A stretch of DNA of 64,000 bases from Actinospineispora eucalypti (GCA_014208095.1 JACHMT010000003.1:310001-374000), one strand, 5' to 3'. Positions 38,747 through 46,814 are shown, counted from the stretch's first letter. The notes: generated by a model not told the origin, from the sequence alone. Made by a program: numbers and translations.

Positions 38747-38885
38747 TGGCCACCTGGACGGGACCGGCCACCGAGTGCCCCGATGAGTGGCCACCGGGCG
38801 CCGTGTCCGACCGGCGCGGACGTGGCCACGACACTTGGCCCCGGCCGTTGGTGCGCGGCCATGGCCACGTGCCGCGCGGTGGCCA
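38747..38885. repeat. Cluster of five TGGCCA sites upstream of the giant toxin gene
   Basis: TGGCCA occurs at 38747, 38788, 38823, 38862 and 38880, most as GTGGCCAC. The sequence GATGAGTGGCCA here is matched in inverse inside the coding cluster (TGGCCACTCATC near 37825). The two clusters bracket the promoter and start of the toxin gene. Confidence 0.5.
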
Positions 38886-38975
38886 TGCCGACCGGCGCCG
38901 GCCATCGCGTCGGGCGGGATTCGGGATCGTCGAACGCCCGGACGAGTCCGAAGTCGGCCGCCGGTGGTGCGCGGT

Positions 38976-39344
38976 GCCGGTTGTAAAGATCGGCTGGGAC
39001 GGCGCGGCTGGGTCGTTTGCCGCGGTTGGGTACGGCCGGTCGCATGGAGCGGGCGGTCTGGTCGCCGAGCACGCTGAGTGTCGCGTTGTGTAGCGGGCGT
39101 GGTCGGCGCGGTGGAATGGGCCGGCGGGCGCTCATGGTCAACTCAACATGGGAGACGTTCCACCCACCAGAACGTCTCCCATGTTGAGTTGACCATCCTC
39201 GCCCCGGACCCGGCACGGAGCCCGCGCCCTCGAACTGCTACAGAGAGTGACTAGCTCGGCCGTCGGCCGGGTTCAACGCGATGGGCCGCGCCGAACCGCA
39301 GCAGATGCCCCAGCCGCGCCGTCCCAGCCGATCTTTACAACCGG
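38976..39344. repeat. Long outer inverted repeat flanking a palindrome
   Basis: 38976-39012 and 39308-39344 are perfect 37-base inverted copies (containing TTGTAAAGATCGGCTGGGAC). The similarity continues inward imperfectly for about 30 bases. Between the arms lies a 26-base perfect palindrome (39134-39196). The shape resembles a non-autonomous mobile element or a REP-like repeat; it has no transposase and I see no clear target duplication. Confidence 0.7.
39134..39196. repeat. Perfect 26-bp palindrome with 11-base loop
   Basis: 39134-39159 and 39171-39196 are perfect inverted copies (core CAACATGGGAGACGTT). A transcript in either direction would form a very stable hairpin. There is no T-run to mark it as a normal terminator. 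It sits at the centre of the larger inverted repeat 38976-39344. Confidence 0.8.
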
Positions 39345-39465
39345 CGTCGCCCAGCAAGTGACAGCCAGGTTTGGACTTACTCCTCTACCGGCGGATCGCG
39401 TGGACATCGGGGTCCCGGGCCCGTACCCTCCGGGCGACAGCCAGCTACGAGACGGGCGAACGGAC

Positions 39466-40944
39466 GTGGTCGATCGGGTGGCGTTGACCGCGTTCGCGGC
39501 CGTGCTCGGGGGTACCTCGCTCATTGCGCTTTCCGCGCGTTGGCTGCGGCCGAGCCGGGAGCTTCCCTCGATGGACGGCTGGGCGGTGGCCGGGCGCGAC
39601 TTCGGCGGCTTCATCACCTGGTTCCTGCTCGGCGGCTCGATCTTCACCGCCTACACCTTCGCCGCGGTGCCCGGACTCGCCTACGGCGCCGGCGCGCTGG
39701 GCTTTTTCGCGCTGCCGTACACGATCATGCTCTGCCCGGTGCTGTTCCTGCTGCTGCCCCGGCTGTGGCGGATCGCGGCGGACGGCGGGCACGTGACGGT
39801 CGCGGACTACGTGCGCGAGCGCTACAACTCCCCCGGGCTGGCGCTGGCCGTGGCGCTCACCGGGATCCTCGCCACGATGCCCTACATCGCGCTGCAGTTG
39901 CTGGGCATCCGCGCGGTGCTGTCCGCGTCGATGGTCTACCCCAGCGGTTTCGGCGGGGACCTCATCCTGATCGGGGTGTTCGCCATCCTCGCGGTGGCCA
40001 CCTTCCGCCGCGGCCTGCGCGCCCCGACGGTGATCTCCTTGTTCAAAGGCCCGCTGGTGTTCGGCGCGGGCCTCGGGGTGACCGTGGTGGTGCTCTACCA
40101 GCTCGGTGGCCCCGGCGCGATCTTCGAGCGGGCCGCGCACCCGCTGGACGCCCGGCCGGAGACCAGGCTGCTGCTCGACCCGTCCACGTACACGGTGTTC
40201 GCCAGCCTGGCGCTCGGCTCGGCGCTGGCCCAGCCGATGTACCCGCACGTGCTGACCGCCGCCTTCTCCGCGAACGGGGAGAACACGTTGCGCCGGGCCG
40301 CGATCGCGCTGCCCGCGTGGACCGTGCTGCTCGGGCTGTTCGGCTTCCTGGGCATCGCCGCGCTCGCCGCCGGCGTGCTGGCCCCGCCGGGCAGCGCCGA
40401 GTCGTCCGTCCCGCTGCTGGTCGCCCGGATGCTGCCCAGCGCGCTGGCCGGCGCGGTCTACGGGGCGCTCGCGGTGGGGGCGCTGGTTCCGGCGGCAATA
40501 ATGTCGGTGGCCGTGGCTACCCTCTTCACCCGCAATGTGTACGTGGAGTACTTCTTCCCCACCGCCACCCCGAAGCACGAGCTGAAGACGGCGCAGCTGG
40601 TGTCCCTGCTGGCCAAGGCCGGCGCGCTGGCCTTCGTGTTCGGGCTGCGCGACCAGGACGCGATCAACCTGCAACTGCTCGGCGGGGTGTGGATCCTGCA
40701 GACCTTCCCGGCAGTGGCCATCGGCGCCTTCTTCGGCTGGTTCCATCGGATCGGTGTGTTCGCCGGTTGGGCGGTGGGCATGGTGGCAGGCACACTGTTC
40801 GTAGTGTCGGGTGGGTTTTCCTCCGTCGTGGAGGTGGGTTGGTCGATCAAGTTGTACGCCGCGCTCGTCGCCTTGCTGCTCAACCTGCTGGTAGCGACGG
40901 GGGTGACCTTCGTGCTGCGCCGGTCGTCGGTGGGCATGCCGTGA
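39466..40944 (+). CDS. Sodium/solute symporter family transporter
   Basis: About 492 aa from GTG 39466. The open frame extends upstream to 39247, but that part lies over the inverted repeat and does not resemble the family. About 13 transmembrane helices are visible. Family signals include the N-terminal GWAVAGRDFGGFITWFLLGG, VADYVRERYNSPGLA, a helix with FRRGLRAPTVISLFKGPLVF, and SALAQPMYPHVLTA. This resembles monocarboxylate-type members of the family. Its stop overlaps the GTG of the ECF sigma gene (GTGA), so transport and sigma genes are coupled. Substrate is unknown. Confidence 0.85.
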   Translation: MVDRVALTAFAAVLGGTSLIALSARWLRPSRELPSMDGWAVAGRDFGGFITWFLLGGSIFTAYTFAAVPGLAYGAGALGFFALPYTIMLCPVLFLLLPRLWRIAADGGHVTVADYVRERYNSPGLALAVALTGILATMPYIALQLLGIRAVLSASMVYPSGFGGDLILIGVFAILAVATFRRGLRAPTVISLFKGPLVFGAGLGVTVVVLYQLGGPGAIFERAAHPLDARPETRLLLDPSTYTVFASLALGSALAQPMYPHVLTAAFSANGENTLRRAAIALPAWTVLLGLFGFLGIAALAAGVLAPPGSAESSVPLLVARMLPSALAGAVYGALAVGALVPAAIMSVAVATLFTRNVYVEYFFPTATPKHELKTAQLVSLLAKAGALAFVFGLRDQDAINLQLLGGVWILQTFPAVAIGAFFGWFHRIGVFAGWAVGMVAGTLFVVSGGFSSVVEVGWSIKLYAALVALLLNLLVATGVTFVLRRSSVGMP

Positions 40945-41462
40945 GCGACCCCGAGCACGAGCGGGAACGGGCGATCGCCGCGCTGTTCGCCGAGCACCAC
41001 ACCCCGTTGGTCCGGCTGTCCGCGCTGCTCGGCGCGGACGACCCGGAGGACATCGTGGCCGAGGCGTTCTACCAGCTGTTTCGGCGCTGGCGGCGGCTGC
41101 GCGACGAGACGTCGGCGGTGGCCTACGTGCGGTCCGTGGTGTGCAACCTGACCCGGATGCGGCTGCGCCACCTGCAGGTCGCCCGCCGGCACCTGGCCAG
41201 GGAGGGCGCCGACCCGACCACGGAGATCGTGCGCGACCGCGGCGGGCTGCACGAGGAGCAGCAGGCGGTGCTCGAAGCGCTCAAGCAACTGCCGTCCCGG
41301 CAGCGGGAAGCCCTGGTGCTGCGCTACTGGCTGGACCTGAAGGAGTCGGAGATCGCGGCGGCGATGGGTATCTCGGCGGGCGCGGTGAAGTCGCACACCT
41401 CTCGCGGCATGGCCGCGCTGACCGAGGTACTGAAGGAAGAGGCGAGTCCGAGACCTGGGTGA
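40941..41462 (+). CDS. ECF RNA polymerase sigma factor
   Basis: 173 aa, GTG start overlapping the symporter stop. Region 2 is seen as LFAEHHTPLVRLSALLGADD, then EDIVAEAFYQLFRRW and VAYVRSVVCNLTR. Region 4 is LPSRQREALVLRYWLDLKES, then EIAAAMGISAGAVKSHTSRG. The length and layout fit the SigE-like ECF group of actinobacteria. It directs transcription of a small regulon. The adjacent small membrane protein is a candidate anti-sigma factor. The link to the symporter could mean control by an imported solute (inference). Confidence 0.9.
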   Translation: MSDPEHERERAIAALFAEHHTPLVRLSALLGADDPEDIVAEAFYQLFRRWRRLRDETSAVAYVRSVVCNLTRMRLRHLQVARRHLAREGADPTTEIVRDRGGLHEEQQAVLEALKQLPSRQREALVLRYWLDLKESEIAAAMGISAGAVKSHTSRGMAALTEVLKEEASPRPG

Positions 41463-41528
41463 CAGTGATCCCGGTCGGCGGTGTGGGAACGTACAGTGGG
41501 ACGCGTACGAGCAAAGGGGGTTCGTGGG

Positions 41529-41816
41529 ATGGCGATCGATCAGGCCGATCGCGCCGAGGAACAACTACGGGCGGCGCTGCATGCGCGCGCTGCACAGGTG
41601 AGCGCCACTCCCCCGGCATATGGCAAGGTCAGCGCGGTTTGGCGGCGCCGTGAGCGCAAGCGGCGACTGATCCTGGCGATCCTCGCCGCCCTGGTTTTCA
41701 CCACCGCCGACGGCGTCGCGCTGTGGGCGCTGAACCACGCCAACACCGACTCGCACATCATCTTCTCCGACCCCAAACCGGCGGAGCGCCCCATCGGTGG
41801 GCTCACCCAGCCTTAG
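41529..41816 (+). CDS. Small single-pass membrane protein, candidate anti-sigma factor
   Basis: 95 aa, ATG with AAAGGGGG eight bases upstream. About 50 soluble residues (helical, EEQLRAALHARAAQVS) precede one membrane helix (LILAILAALVFTTADGVALW), then a short outside tail with Pro. The topology, N-in with one helix directly after an ECF sigma gene, is typical of membrane-bound anti-sigma factors. It has no zinc HxxxCxxC motif, so the assignment rests on context and topology. Confidence 0.65.
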   Translation: MAIDQADRAEEQLRAALHARAAQVSATPPAYGKVSAVWRRRERKRRLILAILAALVFTTADGVALWALNHANTDSHIIFSDPKPAERPIGGLTQP

Positions 41817-42128
41817 ATGTCCCTGAGCGATTCACTGATGGCACAGGCCGTTGACCAACTCATCGCCGAGGGACCCGCAAGACCACTGCGAGCGTCGGGC
41901 CGATCGTAGGCCGAGGCGACGCGTGCGCGTGTCAGTTGCGGCTCAGCGCATCTGGATCATGGCGTCGGGCGGGTTGCGGGCAGCCCCTACGAATTTCGTG
42001 ACGGCTTTCGTGACAGCGTCCAGCGCAAGATCATCAGCTCGGCGGGTGGCGCTGCGTGCGGTGGCCGGTGCCGTAGGGGTCGACGAACGAAGTGGCCCCC
42101 GCATCGCTGTGAACGGCCGAGTACCTGA
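41817..42128. other. 312-base non-coding gap
   Basis: Between the candidate anti-sigma gene and the convergent regulator. I see no credible gene. It holds a tandem repeat of TTTCGTGAC (41994-42002 and 42006-42014, 12-base period), and no clear terminator. A 30-codon frame directly after 41816 lacks support. Confidence 0.5.
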
Positions 42129-43340
42129 TCAGCGCTCGGTCAGGCCGATCCACCGAGCGAATCCGGAGAGGCTGTCCGTTCGGCGCCGGTCAGTCTCGGC
42201 CAGCGTGGCGACGGTCTCCCGAACTTGCGGGTGGTAGCGCGTCTGGAGCGGTGACACGCGGCGCGCTCGATGTAGTGCTTCCAGGGAGCCGGCGCGGTCG
42301 CCGTGAAGCTGTAGCCCCCGGGCTAGGTCGATCCAGTGGTGGCCGACCCGTTCGCGCGGGGTGGTGGGGCTGAACGGTTCCTTGATAGCCGCAGCGCGCT
42401 TGACGGCCTCGGTGCCGTCGCGGCGTTCGACGGCCAGGCCCACGGCCCAGATGTTCGCCGAGTCGGGGTCGAATGCCAGCCGGTAGTAGTCGCTGCCCGG
42501 GGTGACGTGTTGGGCGGCGTGCCGTGCCTCGGCGAGATGCGCGTCAGACAGGTCTGCGTCACCAGCGCGGGCGGCGGCGAGCCCGGATTTCGCGTGCAGC
42601 ACGCCGTGCATCGCCAGTGCTGCCTCATCCTGGGTGCGCAGCCGGGCAGCGATGGCATTCCGGGCTGTGTCCAAGTAGTCCAGGGCGCCGCGCCATTCAG
42701 CGGTGGCGATCAGTTCACCGGCCCGGTAGAAGTCGGCCGCCGCCATGGCGAGCTGGTCACCAGACAGCCGTGCCGCCCACGCAACCCGTTCGGTGGTCAG
42801 GGACGACAGGTCGGCGTAGCCGAGTTTGTAAGCGACCTGCCCGGCGGCGGCGTATGCCTCGGCCAGCAGCCCGTACACCCGTTCCCGTTCGACGCCTTCG
42901 TAGTGGTGCGCGGCGGCGCGCAACTCGTCCAGCAGGGGCGGCAGCTCGGCGCCGAGCTGATCGAGGCTGGCTGACTGACGTAGGACTGAGGCATGTGCCA
43001 CGGCCTTGGCCAGCTCGGCGACCGGTCGCGGGTTCACCCCCGGTGCGGGCGGCAGCAGGTAAGCGGCGATCTCTCGGCGCAGAGCTGGGATCACCGAGTG
43101 CACACGGTGTTCGTCGCGGTTCGCGAGTGGTTGTGGCTGGTTGGTCAACTCGCCCGCGCCGAGCCCGAGAGCACGGGCGCATGCCGCGATGAACGCGGGG
43201 CTCGCTGGCGTGGTGCCCTGCTCCACCTTCTTGACCAGCGAGAGCGACAGGTGCGCGCGGTTTGCCAGTTGGAGTTGGGTGAGTCCGACGATCTTGCGGG
43301 CAGTGCGCACCCGCTCACCGACACTATGCGTCTCCGTCAC
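42129..43340 (-). CDS. XRE-type helix-turn-helix/TPR-like regulator of the graspetide region
   Basis: 403 aa. The N-terminal helix-turn-helix is VRTARKIVGLTQLQLANRAH, then LSLVKKVEQGTTPASP (residues about 10-45). The remaining 330 residues are helical repeats of TPR type (for example LLAEAYAAAGQVAYKLGYAD and YLDTARNAIAARLR). Divergent from the small-protein and graspetide operon, so probably its regulator. Three direct GTTGTCCC repeats in the 81-base gap are candidate binding sites. A paralogous arrangement is at 51762-53759. Confidence 0.85.
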   Translation of the reverse strand: MTETHSVGERVRTARKIVGLTQLQLANRAHLSLSLVKKVEQGTTPASPAFIAACARALGLGAGELTNQPQPLANRDEHRVHSVIPALRREIAAYLLPPAPGVNPRPVAELAKAVAHASVLRQSASLDQLGAELPPLLDELRAAAHHYEGVERERVYGLLAEAYAAAGQVAYKLGYADLSSLTTERVAWAARLSGDQLAMAAADFYRAGELIATAEWRGALDYLDTARNAIAARLRTQDEAALAMHGVLHAKSGLAAARAGDADLSDAHLAEARHAAQHVTPGSDYYRLAFDPDSANIWAVGLAVERRDGTEAVKRAAAIKEPFSPTTPRERVGHHWIDLARGLQLHGDRAGSLEALHRARRVSPLQTRYHPQVRETVATLAETDRRRTDSLSGFARWIGLTER

Positions 43341-43370
43341 ATGTGCCAGCGTACGTCCTCATTGGCTCGC

Positions 43371-43401
43371 GTTGTCCCCTTGTTGTCCCTCTGGTTGTCC
43401 C
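43371..43401. promoter_or_regulatory. Three direct GTTGTCCC repeats between regulator and RiPP operon
   Basis: GTTGTCCC occurs at 43371-43378, 43382-43389 and 43394-43401, a spacing of 11-12 bases or about one helical turn, in the intergenic region of the divergent XRE regulator. This fits an operator for a regulator bound on one DNA face. Confidence 0.65.
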
Positions 43402-43421
43402 TGTCGCCATAACTTCGTCGG

Positions 43422-43631
43422 GTGCTCGCTGACCAGCCACAACAGCCCCCGGCCAAGTGCCGGCCGACCCATGAGCCCTACGGCGCGGTGACCCTCGGCG
43501 ATTGGCTGGCGTTGCTACGCGCTACTTGGGGTTTCGGCCGGTCGATCTTCGCCGAGCACATACCTCGGTCTGATGGCCGGTGCTCGGCGTGTGCGTGGTC
43601 GTGGCCATGCCCCGGTGTCCGTCGTGGCTGA
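43422..43631 (+). CDS. Small Cys-motif protein of the RiPP locus
   Basis: 69 aa from GTG 43422. It contains the segment AEHIPRSDGRCSACAWSWPC, a CxxCxxxxPC pattern. The same motif (AEHQPGPADWCARCGQPFPC) occurs in the small gene at 53046-53270 beside the other XRE/TPR regulator. It may bind zinc. The function is unknown; proteins of this type are common next to such regulators in actinomycetes. It overlaps the next gene slightly. Confidence 0.6.
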   Translation: MLADQPQQPPAKCRPTHEPYGAVTLGDWLALLRATWGFGRSIFAEHIPRSDGRCSACAWSWPCPGVRRG

Positions 43632-43929
43632 CCGCGCCCGAGCGGTGAGCATGTCCAGTGTCGTCGGTGAGCTGGCGAGCATCCTGGATCGGCCGGTCTT
43701 GTCCGGTTCTGACTTCAAGGCCGTGGACGTGATCGGGAGGTTGCTGGTCGCGTTCCCGAGTGAGCTGGTCACCTTGGAGCGCGAGCACCTCGATCGGGCC
43801 GGGGTGTGTTCTCACTGCCCTGATGCTCAGGCGTGGCCGTGCGGGTATGTCCGTTGCGCGTGGGATGCGCGGCTGGTGTTGGGGTGGCCGTTGCCGGGTG
43901 CCGCGCGGGAGTGGGCTGGTCATGCCTGA
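43627..43929 (+). CDS. Small conserved-looking protein with Cys cluster
   Basis: About 100 aa from GTG 43627, which overlaps the previous stop; ATG 43651 is an alternative start. The N-terminal half is helical (VVGELASILDRPVL, VDVIGRLLVAFPSELV). The C-terminal half has CSHCPDAQAWPCGYVRCAWD, again a CxxC...PC pattern that may bind zinc. Unknown function. It overlaps the following ATG by eight bases, so the three small genes are one transcriptional unit leading to the graspetide genes. Confidence 0.6.
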   Translation, partial: ADRARAVSMSSVVGELASILDRPVLSGSDFKAVDVIGRLLVAFPSELVTLEREHLDRAGVCSHCPDAQAWPCGYVRCAWDARLVLGWPLPGAAREWAGHA

Positions 43930-44161
43930 TCAGGTCGTGTCGTCGCCGGGTGAGGAGCTGCGTGCGATGGGTGAGGGCGTGATCGCGTTGTTGATGGAGC
44001 GCGGCGAGGCGGAAGCGGACAAGGTGCTCACCATTCATTCCGTTCGCGGCTACAGCGATGTGTGTTTGAGCTGCCATTCACCGAAAGACCCGTGTAATTG
44101 GTTTGAGTGGGCGGCCGAGGCGAAACGACGGATAGCGACAGAGCGGCACAACGCCAAATAA
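43922..44161 (+). CDS. Small Cys-motif protein
   Basis: 79 aa from ATG 43922. Helical N-terminus (EELRAMGEGVIALLMERGEA) then DVCLSCHSPKDPCNWFEW. This is the third small protein in the row with a CxxC...PC arrangement. It ends 25 bases before the graspetide precursor, with an A-rich, AGGA-containing leader in between. Role unknown; a regulatory or peptide-carrier role at this locus is possible. Confidence 0.65.
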   Translation: MPDQVVSSPGEELRAMGEGVIALLMERGEAEADKVLTIHSVRGYSDVCLSCHSPKDPCNWFEWAAEAKRRIATERHNAK

Positions 44162-44186
44162 CTGGCAAGAATGGAGGATAAGCGGA

Positions 44187-44510
44187 ATGAATGAATACGA
44201 CGTGATGGACGGCTGCGTTGACGGACCGCTGGCGTCGGTCGGTTTGCGTGTTCTGAATCGGCCCGGCGAGACCCCGACTGGCAGCGGCGAAAAGTCGTCT
44301 ACGGGTTTGGTGCCGTTGGCGCTGCGGGTGTCGCAACTGGCGCCGTCCGGTGTGGTCCCGGAGTGCCGGTTTGATCCGGTCACGCAGGTCAGTGCGCAAG
44401 ATGATGAGAACGACGAGCCGCGCATGAAAAAGGACTGGACCACTGTCGAGGGGACGCACACCGACGGCGACGGCGGGGATAACGAGTCGTGGGGATGGGA
44501 AGAGGTGTGA
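44187..44510 (+). CDS. Graspetide (ATP-grasp-modified RiPP) precursor peptide
   Basis: 107 aa, ATG start with GGAGGATAAGCGGA upstream. The leader contains the LRVSQLAPSG and FDPVTQVSAQDD segments of the actinobacterial ATP-grasp precursor family. The last about 25 residues form the core: WTTVEGTHTDGD followed by an acidic tail ending SWGWEEV. Thr side chains and Asp/Glu carboxylates are the expected ester-forming pairs. DG dipeptides are sites where the partner methyltransferase can form isoaspartate or aspartimide. Known relatives are fuscimiditide and amycolimiditide. The exact ring pattern is not known from sequence. Confidence 0.9.
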   Translation: MNEYDVMDGCVDGPLASVGLRVLNRPGETPTGSGEKSSTGLVPLALRVSQLAPSGVVPECRFDPVTQVSAQDDENDEPRMKKDWTTVEGTHTDGDGGDNESWGWEEV

Positions 44511-44517
44511 CGGTTCG

Positions 44518-45483
44518 ATGGGTGTGCTGATTCTTGCCCGCGATTTTGATCCGACCGCAGACGCGGTCGTGCGAAAGCTGACCGGGCGTGGCGTTCAGGT
44601 TTTGCGCACTGACTTGTCAGCTTTTCCGACCAGCCTGAGTGTGGATGCCGCGCTGTGTGACAGGCGGTGGCGGGGCCGGCTCTGGAATTCTCACCATTCG
44701 ATGGCGCTCGAAGAGATGCGGTCGATTTGGTGCCGGAATCCGTCGACGTACAGGTTTCGGGACGAGATGCCAACTCAGGTTCAGGATTTGGCGTATCGGG
44801 AGGCGAAGCTCGGACTCGGCGGTGTACTCGGCGCGCTGGACGTGTTGTGGGCGAACCATCCGAACCGCTGCGCGGACGCAATCTGGAAGCCGTATCAGTG
44901 GCGAATGGCCGCCGAGTGCGGTTTGAGTGTCGCCGACACGGCGATCACGAACGACCCTGAGGCGGCGGCGCGGTTCGTGGGCGCCCACTCGGAAGGCGAG
45001 ACCATCACGAAAGCGCTCGGTCCCTCAGGGGTGACCGTGGACGGGCAGACGCGGGTGGCGTTCACGCGGCGGCTGGATCGGTCCGACGTGGCGAACCTGA
45101 ACAGCGTGGCGTTGACGGCGACGACGCTGCAACGTTTCGTGCCGAAGGCGTTCGAGGTGCGTCTTACCGTGATCGGGGATGCGTGGTTCCCGGTCGCGAT
45201 TCACGCCTTGAGTGAGCGAGCGCGTGTTGACTGGCGTTCAGACCCGGAAGCGTTAACGTTCCGGCCCGTCGAGGTTCCGGATGGGGTCGCCCAGGGGGTG
45301 GCGATGTACATGAAGCGCGCGAATCTCGTCTACAGCGGCCTGGATTTCGTGGTCACACCGGACGATGAATGGGTGTTCTTGGAAGCCAACAGCGGGCCAC
45401 AGTTCGGATTCTTGGAAGCGGCGACCGGCGAGCCGATGACGGCAGCGATGGCCGACCTACTCGCCCAGGGAGCCACGCAGTGA
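44518..45483 (+). CDS. ATP-grasp ligase of the graspetide cluster
   Basis: 321 aa, ATG 7 bases after the precursor stop. It uses ATP to join core acidic side chains to Thr/Ser hydroxyls. Start LILARDFDPTADAVVRKL is typical of this maturase group. An ATP-grasp fold is supported by TITKALGPSGV (nucleotide-binding Lys), the RFVPKAFEVRLTVIGD strand, and the metal-binding LDFVVTPDDEWVFLEANSGP with Asp/Glu/Asn. Its stop overlaps the GTG of the methyltransferase. The set precursor-ligase-methyltransferase is complete. Confidence 0.92.
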   Translation: MGVLILARDFDPTADAVVRKLTGRGVQVLRTDLSAFPTSLSVDAALCDRRWRGRLWNSHHSMALEEMRSIWCRNPSTYRFRDEMPTQVQDLAYREAKLGLGGVLGALDVLWANHPNRCADAIWKPYQWRMAAECGLSVADTAITNDPEAAARFVGAHSEGETITKALGPSGVTVDGQTRVAFTRRLDRSDVANLNSVALTATTLQRFVPKAFEVRLTVIGDAWFPVAIHALSERARVDWRSDPEALTFRPVEVPDGVAQGVAMYMKRANLVYSGLDFVVTPDDEWVFLEANSGPQFGFLEAATGEPMTAAMADLLAQGATQ

Positions 45484-46658
45484 CCATGCTCGCGCCGGAC
45501 TGGCCGCGCCGCGCTGAGGCGTTGTGTGCGCGGCTGGTCGCCGACGGCAAGCTGTCCTCTCCCGAGTGGCAAGCGGCGGTGCGCGCGGTCCCCCGGCATG
45601 AACTGGTGCCGCGATGCTGGGTGCCCGATGATCGCGGGCGCTGGACGGTGATGGACACCAGCACCGAAGACGGCCGCGACGCGTGGCTTGACCTGGTCTA
45701 CTCGAACGCGGCTGTAGTCACGATGGTCGCCACCAACGCGGCCGGGCACACCACCGTGCAATCGTCCTCGTCCATGCCCAGCCTGATGACGCGGATGCTC
45801 GAATCGTTGGACGTGCGCGATGGGCACCGGGTGCTGGAGATCGGCACCGGCGCCGGCTATAACGCGGCGTTGCTGTGTCACCGGTTGGGGCAGGGCAACG
45901 TGTACTCGGTGGATGTTGAGCCTGAGCTGGTCGATCTTGCTCGGGACCGGCTGGCCAAGATCGGTTACCGGCCGACCTTAGTGGCCGGTGACGGGGCGCT
46001 CGGTCTACCAGACGAGGCGCCGTTCGATCGGATCATCGCTACGACCGCCGTGCCGGCCGTGCCGTGGCCGTGGATCGAGCAAACCCGGCGGGGCGGGGTG
46101 ATCCTCGCGGACGTGAAGATCCGCGGCCAGTGGGGCAGCCTGGTCCGCCTGATCCGCACCGCCCCGGATCGCGCCGAGGGGTCGTTTGATCCGGTCTATG
46201 GATCGTTTATGAGGCTGCGCCACGAACCGAACCAGGCCTACCCCGAGACCGCGAGGACGCCGCTGCCTGATGACGCCCCGGTCGTGGAACGGTCCACCAC
46301 GGTTGACCCCCGCACCCCGTTCACCCGGCTGGTGGTGTGGTTCCTGGCCGGGTTGCGCCTGCAACCGTGGATCGGGCTTGGCTACAGCGGCGGAGACCCC
46401 CGTACCGCGCCGCGCTCGGTACGCCTCACGGCCGAGGACGGCTCGTGGACCGAGGTGGACCTGGTGGCCACGTTCAGCCGGCATGCCGTCCGCGAGGCCG
46501 GACCTACCAAGATCTGGGCCGAAGTCGAACGCGCAGACCAACAGTGGCACGACTGGGATAGGCCCGGGTGGGAACGGTTCGGCCTGACCGTCACCCCGGG
46601 CCAACAACGGGTGTGGCTCGATAACCCCGATAGTGATCAGCGCTGGCCGGTGCGGTGA
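45480..46658 (+). CDS. Isoaspartyl-type protein methyltransferase of the graspetide cluster
   Basis: About 392 aa from GTG 45480 (ATG 45486 is also possible), overlapping the ligase stop. The SAM-binding motif VLEIGTGAGYNAALL and the loop QSSSSMPSLMTRMLESL identify a PCMT-family enzyme. About 160 extra C-terminal residues follow, as in the ATP-grasp-maturase-associated group. Family members methylate a core Asp, which then forms an aspartimide (shown for fuscimiditide and amycolimiditide systems). This predicts an imide-bearing product here. Confidence 0.9.
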   Translation: MTMLAPDWPRRAEALCARLVADGKLSSPEWQAAVRAVPRHELVPRCWVPDDRGRWTVMDTSTEDGRDAWLDLVYSNAAVVTMVATNAAGHTTVQSSSSMPSLMTRMLESLDVRDGHRVLEIGTGAGYNAALLCHRLGQGNVYSVDVEPELVDLARDRLAKIGYRPTLVAGDGALGLPDEAPFDRIIATTAVPAVPWPWIEQTRRGGVILADVKIRGQWGSLVRLIRTAPDRAEGSFDPVYGSFMRLRHEPNQAYPETARTPLPDDAPVVERSTTVDPRTPFTRLVVWFLAGLRLQPWIGLGYSGGDPRTAPRSVRLTAEDGSWTEVDLVATFSRHAVREAGPTKIWAEVERADQQWHDWDRPGWERFGLTVTPGQQRVWLDNPDSDQRWPVR

Positions 46659-46661
46659 GGG

Positions 46662-46814
46662 GGCGACCCGGACCGGGTGGACCGGATCGCCCCCAACCTC
46701 CCGCTGCGCTGTGGTGGGCAACCGGAAGAGGTCGCGGAGGCGATCCTCTGGCTGCTCTCCGCCCGGTCTTCCTACGTAACCGGATCGTTCATCGACCTGG
46801 CCGGCGGGCTTTAG
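46662..46814 (+). pseudogene. C-terminal fragment of a short-chain dehydrogenase/reductase
   Basis: About 50 codons follow the methyltransferase stop in the same frame and end in TAG. The translation contains PEEVAEAILWLLSARSSYVT, then GSFIDLAGGL, the classic C-terminus of SDR enzymes. No start codon, Rossmann domain or active-site Tyr-Lys is present. It is a gene remnant, perhaps left by a deletion or insertion at the edge of the RiPP cluster. Confidence 0.75.

Larger units (their letters stand above)
38226..39465. other. Non-coding 1.24 kb region between the giant toxin gene and the symporter
   Basis: No frame here has genome-like codon bias. From left to right it holds the toxin gene ribosome-binding site (38234-38244); a relatively AT-rich stretch (38480-38700) with the inverted repeat TTTAC-CTAAC-GTAAA (38671-38685); a TGGCCA cluster (38747-38885); and nested inverted repeats (38976-39344). 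It must contain the divergent promoters of the toxin and symporter genes. Confidence 0.65.

Noticed and set aside
39247..39465. N-terminal extension of the symporter frame
   Set aside because: It covers an inverted repeat and reads as low-complexity sequence unlike symporter N-termini; GTG 39466 gives a normal length.
43371..43401. GTTGTCCC repeats as a CRISPR or tandem-repeat gene
   Set aside because: Only three short copies, located in a divergent promoter region, which fits an operator better.
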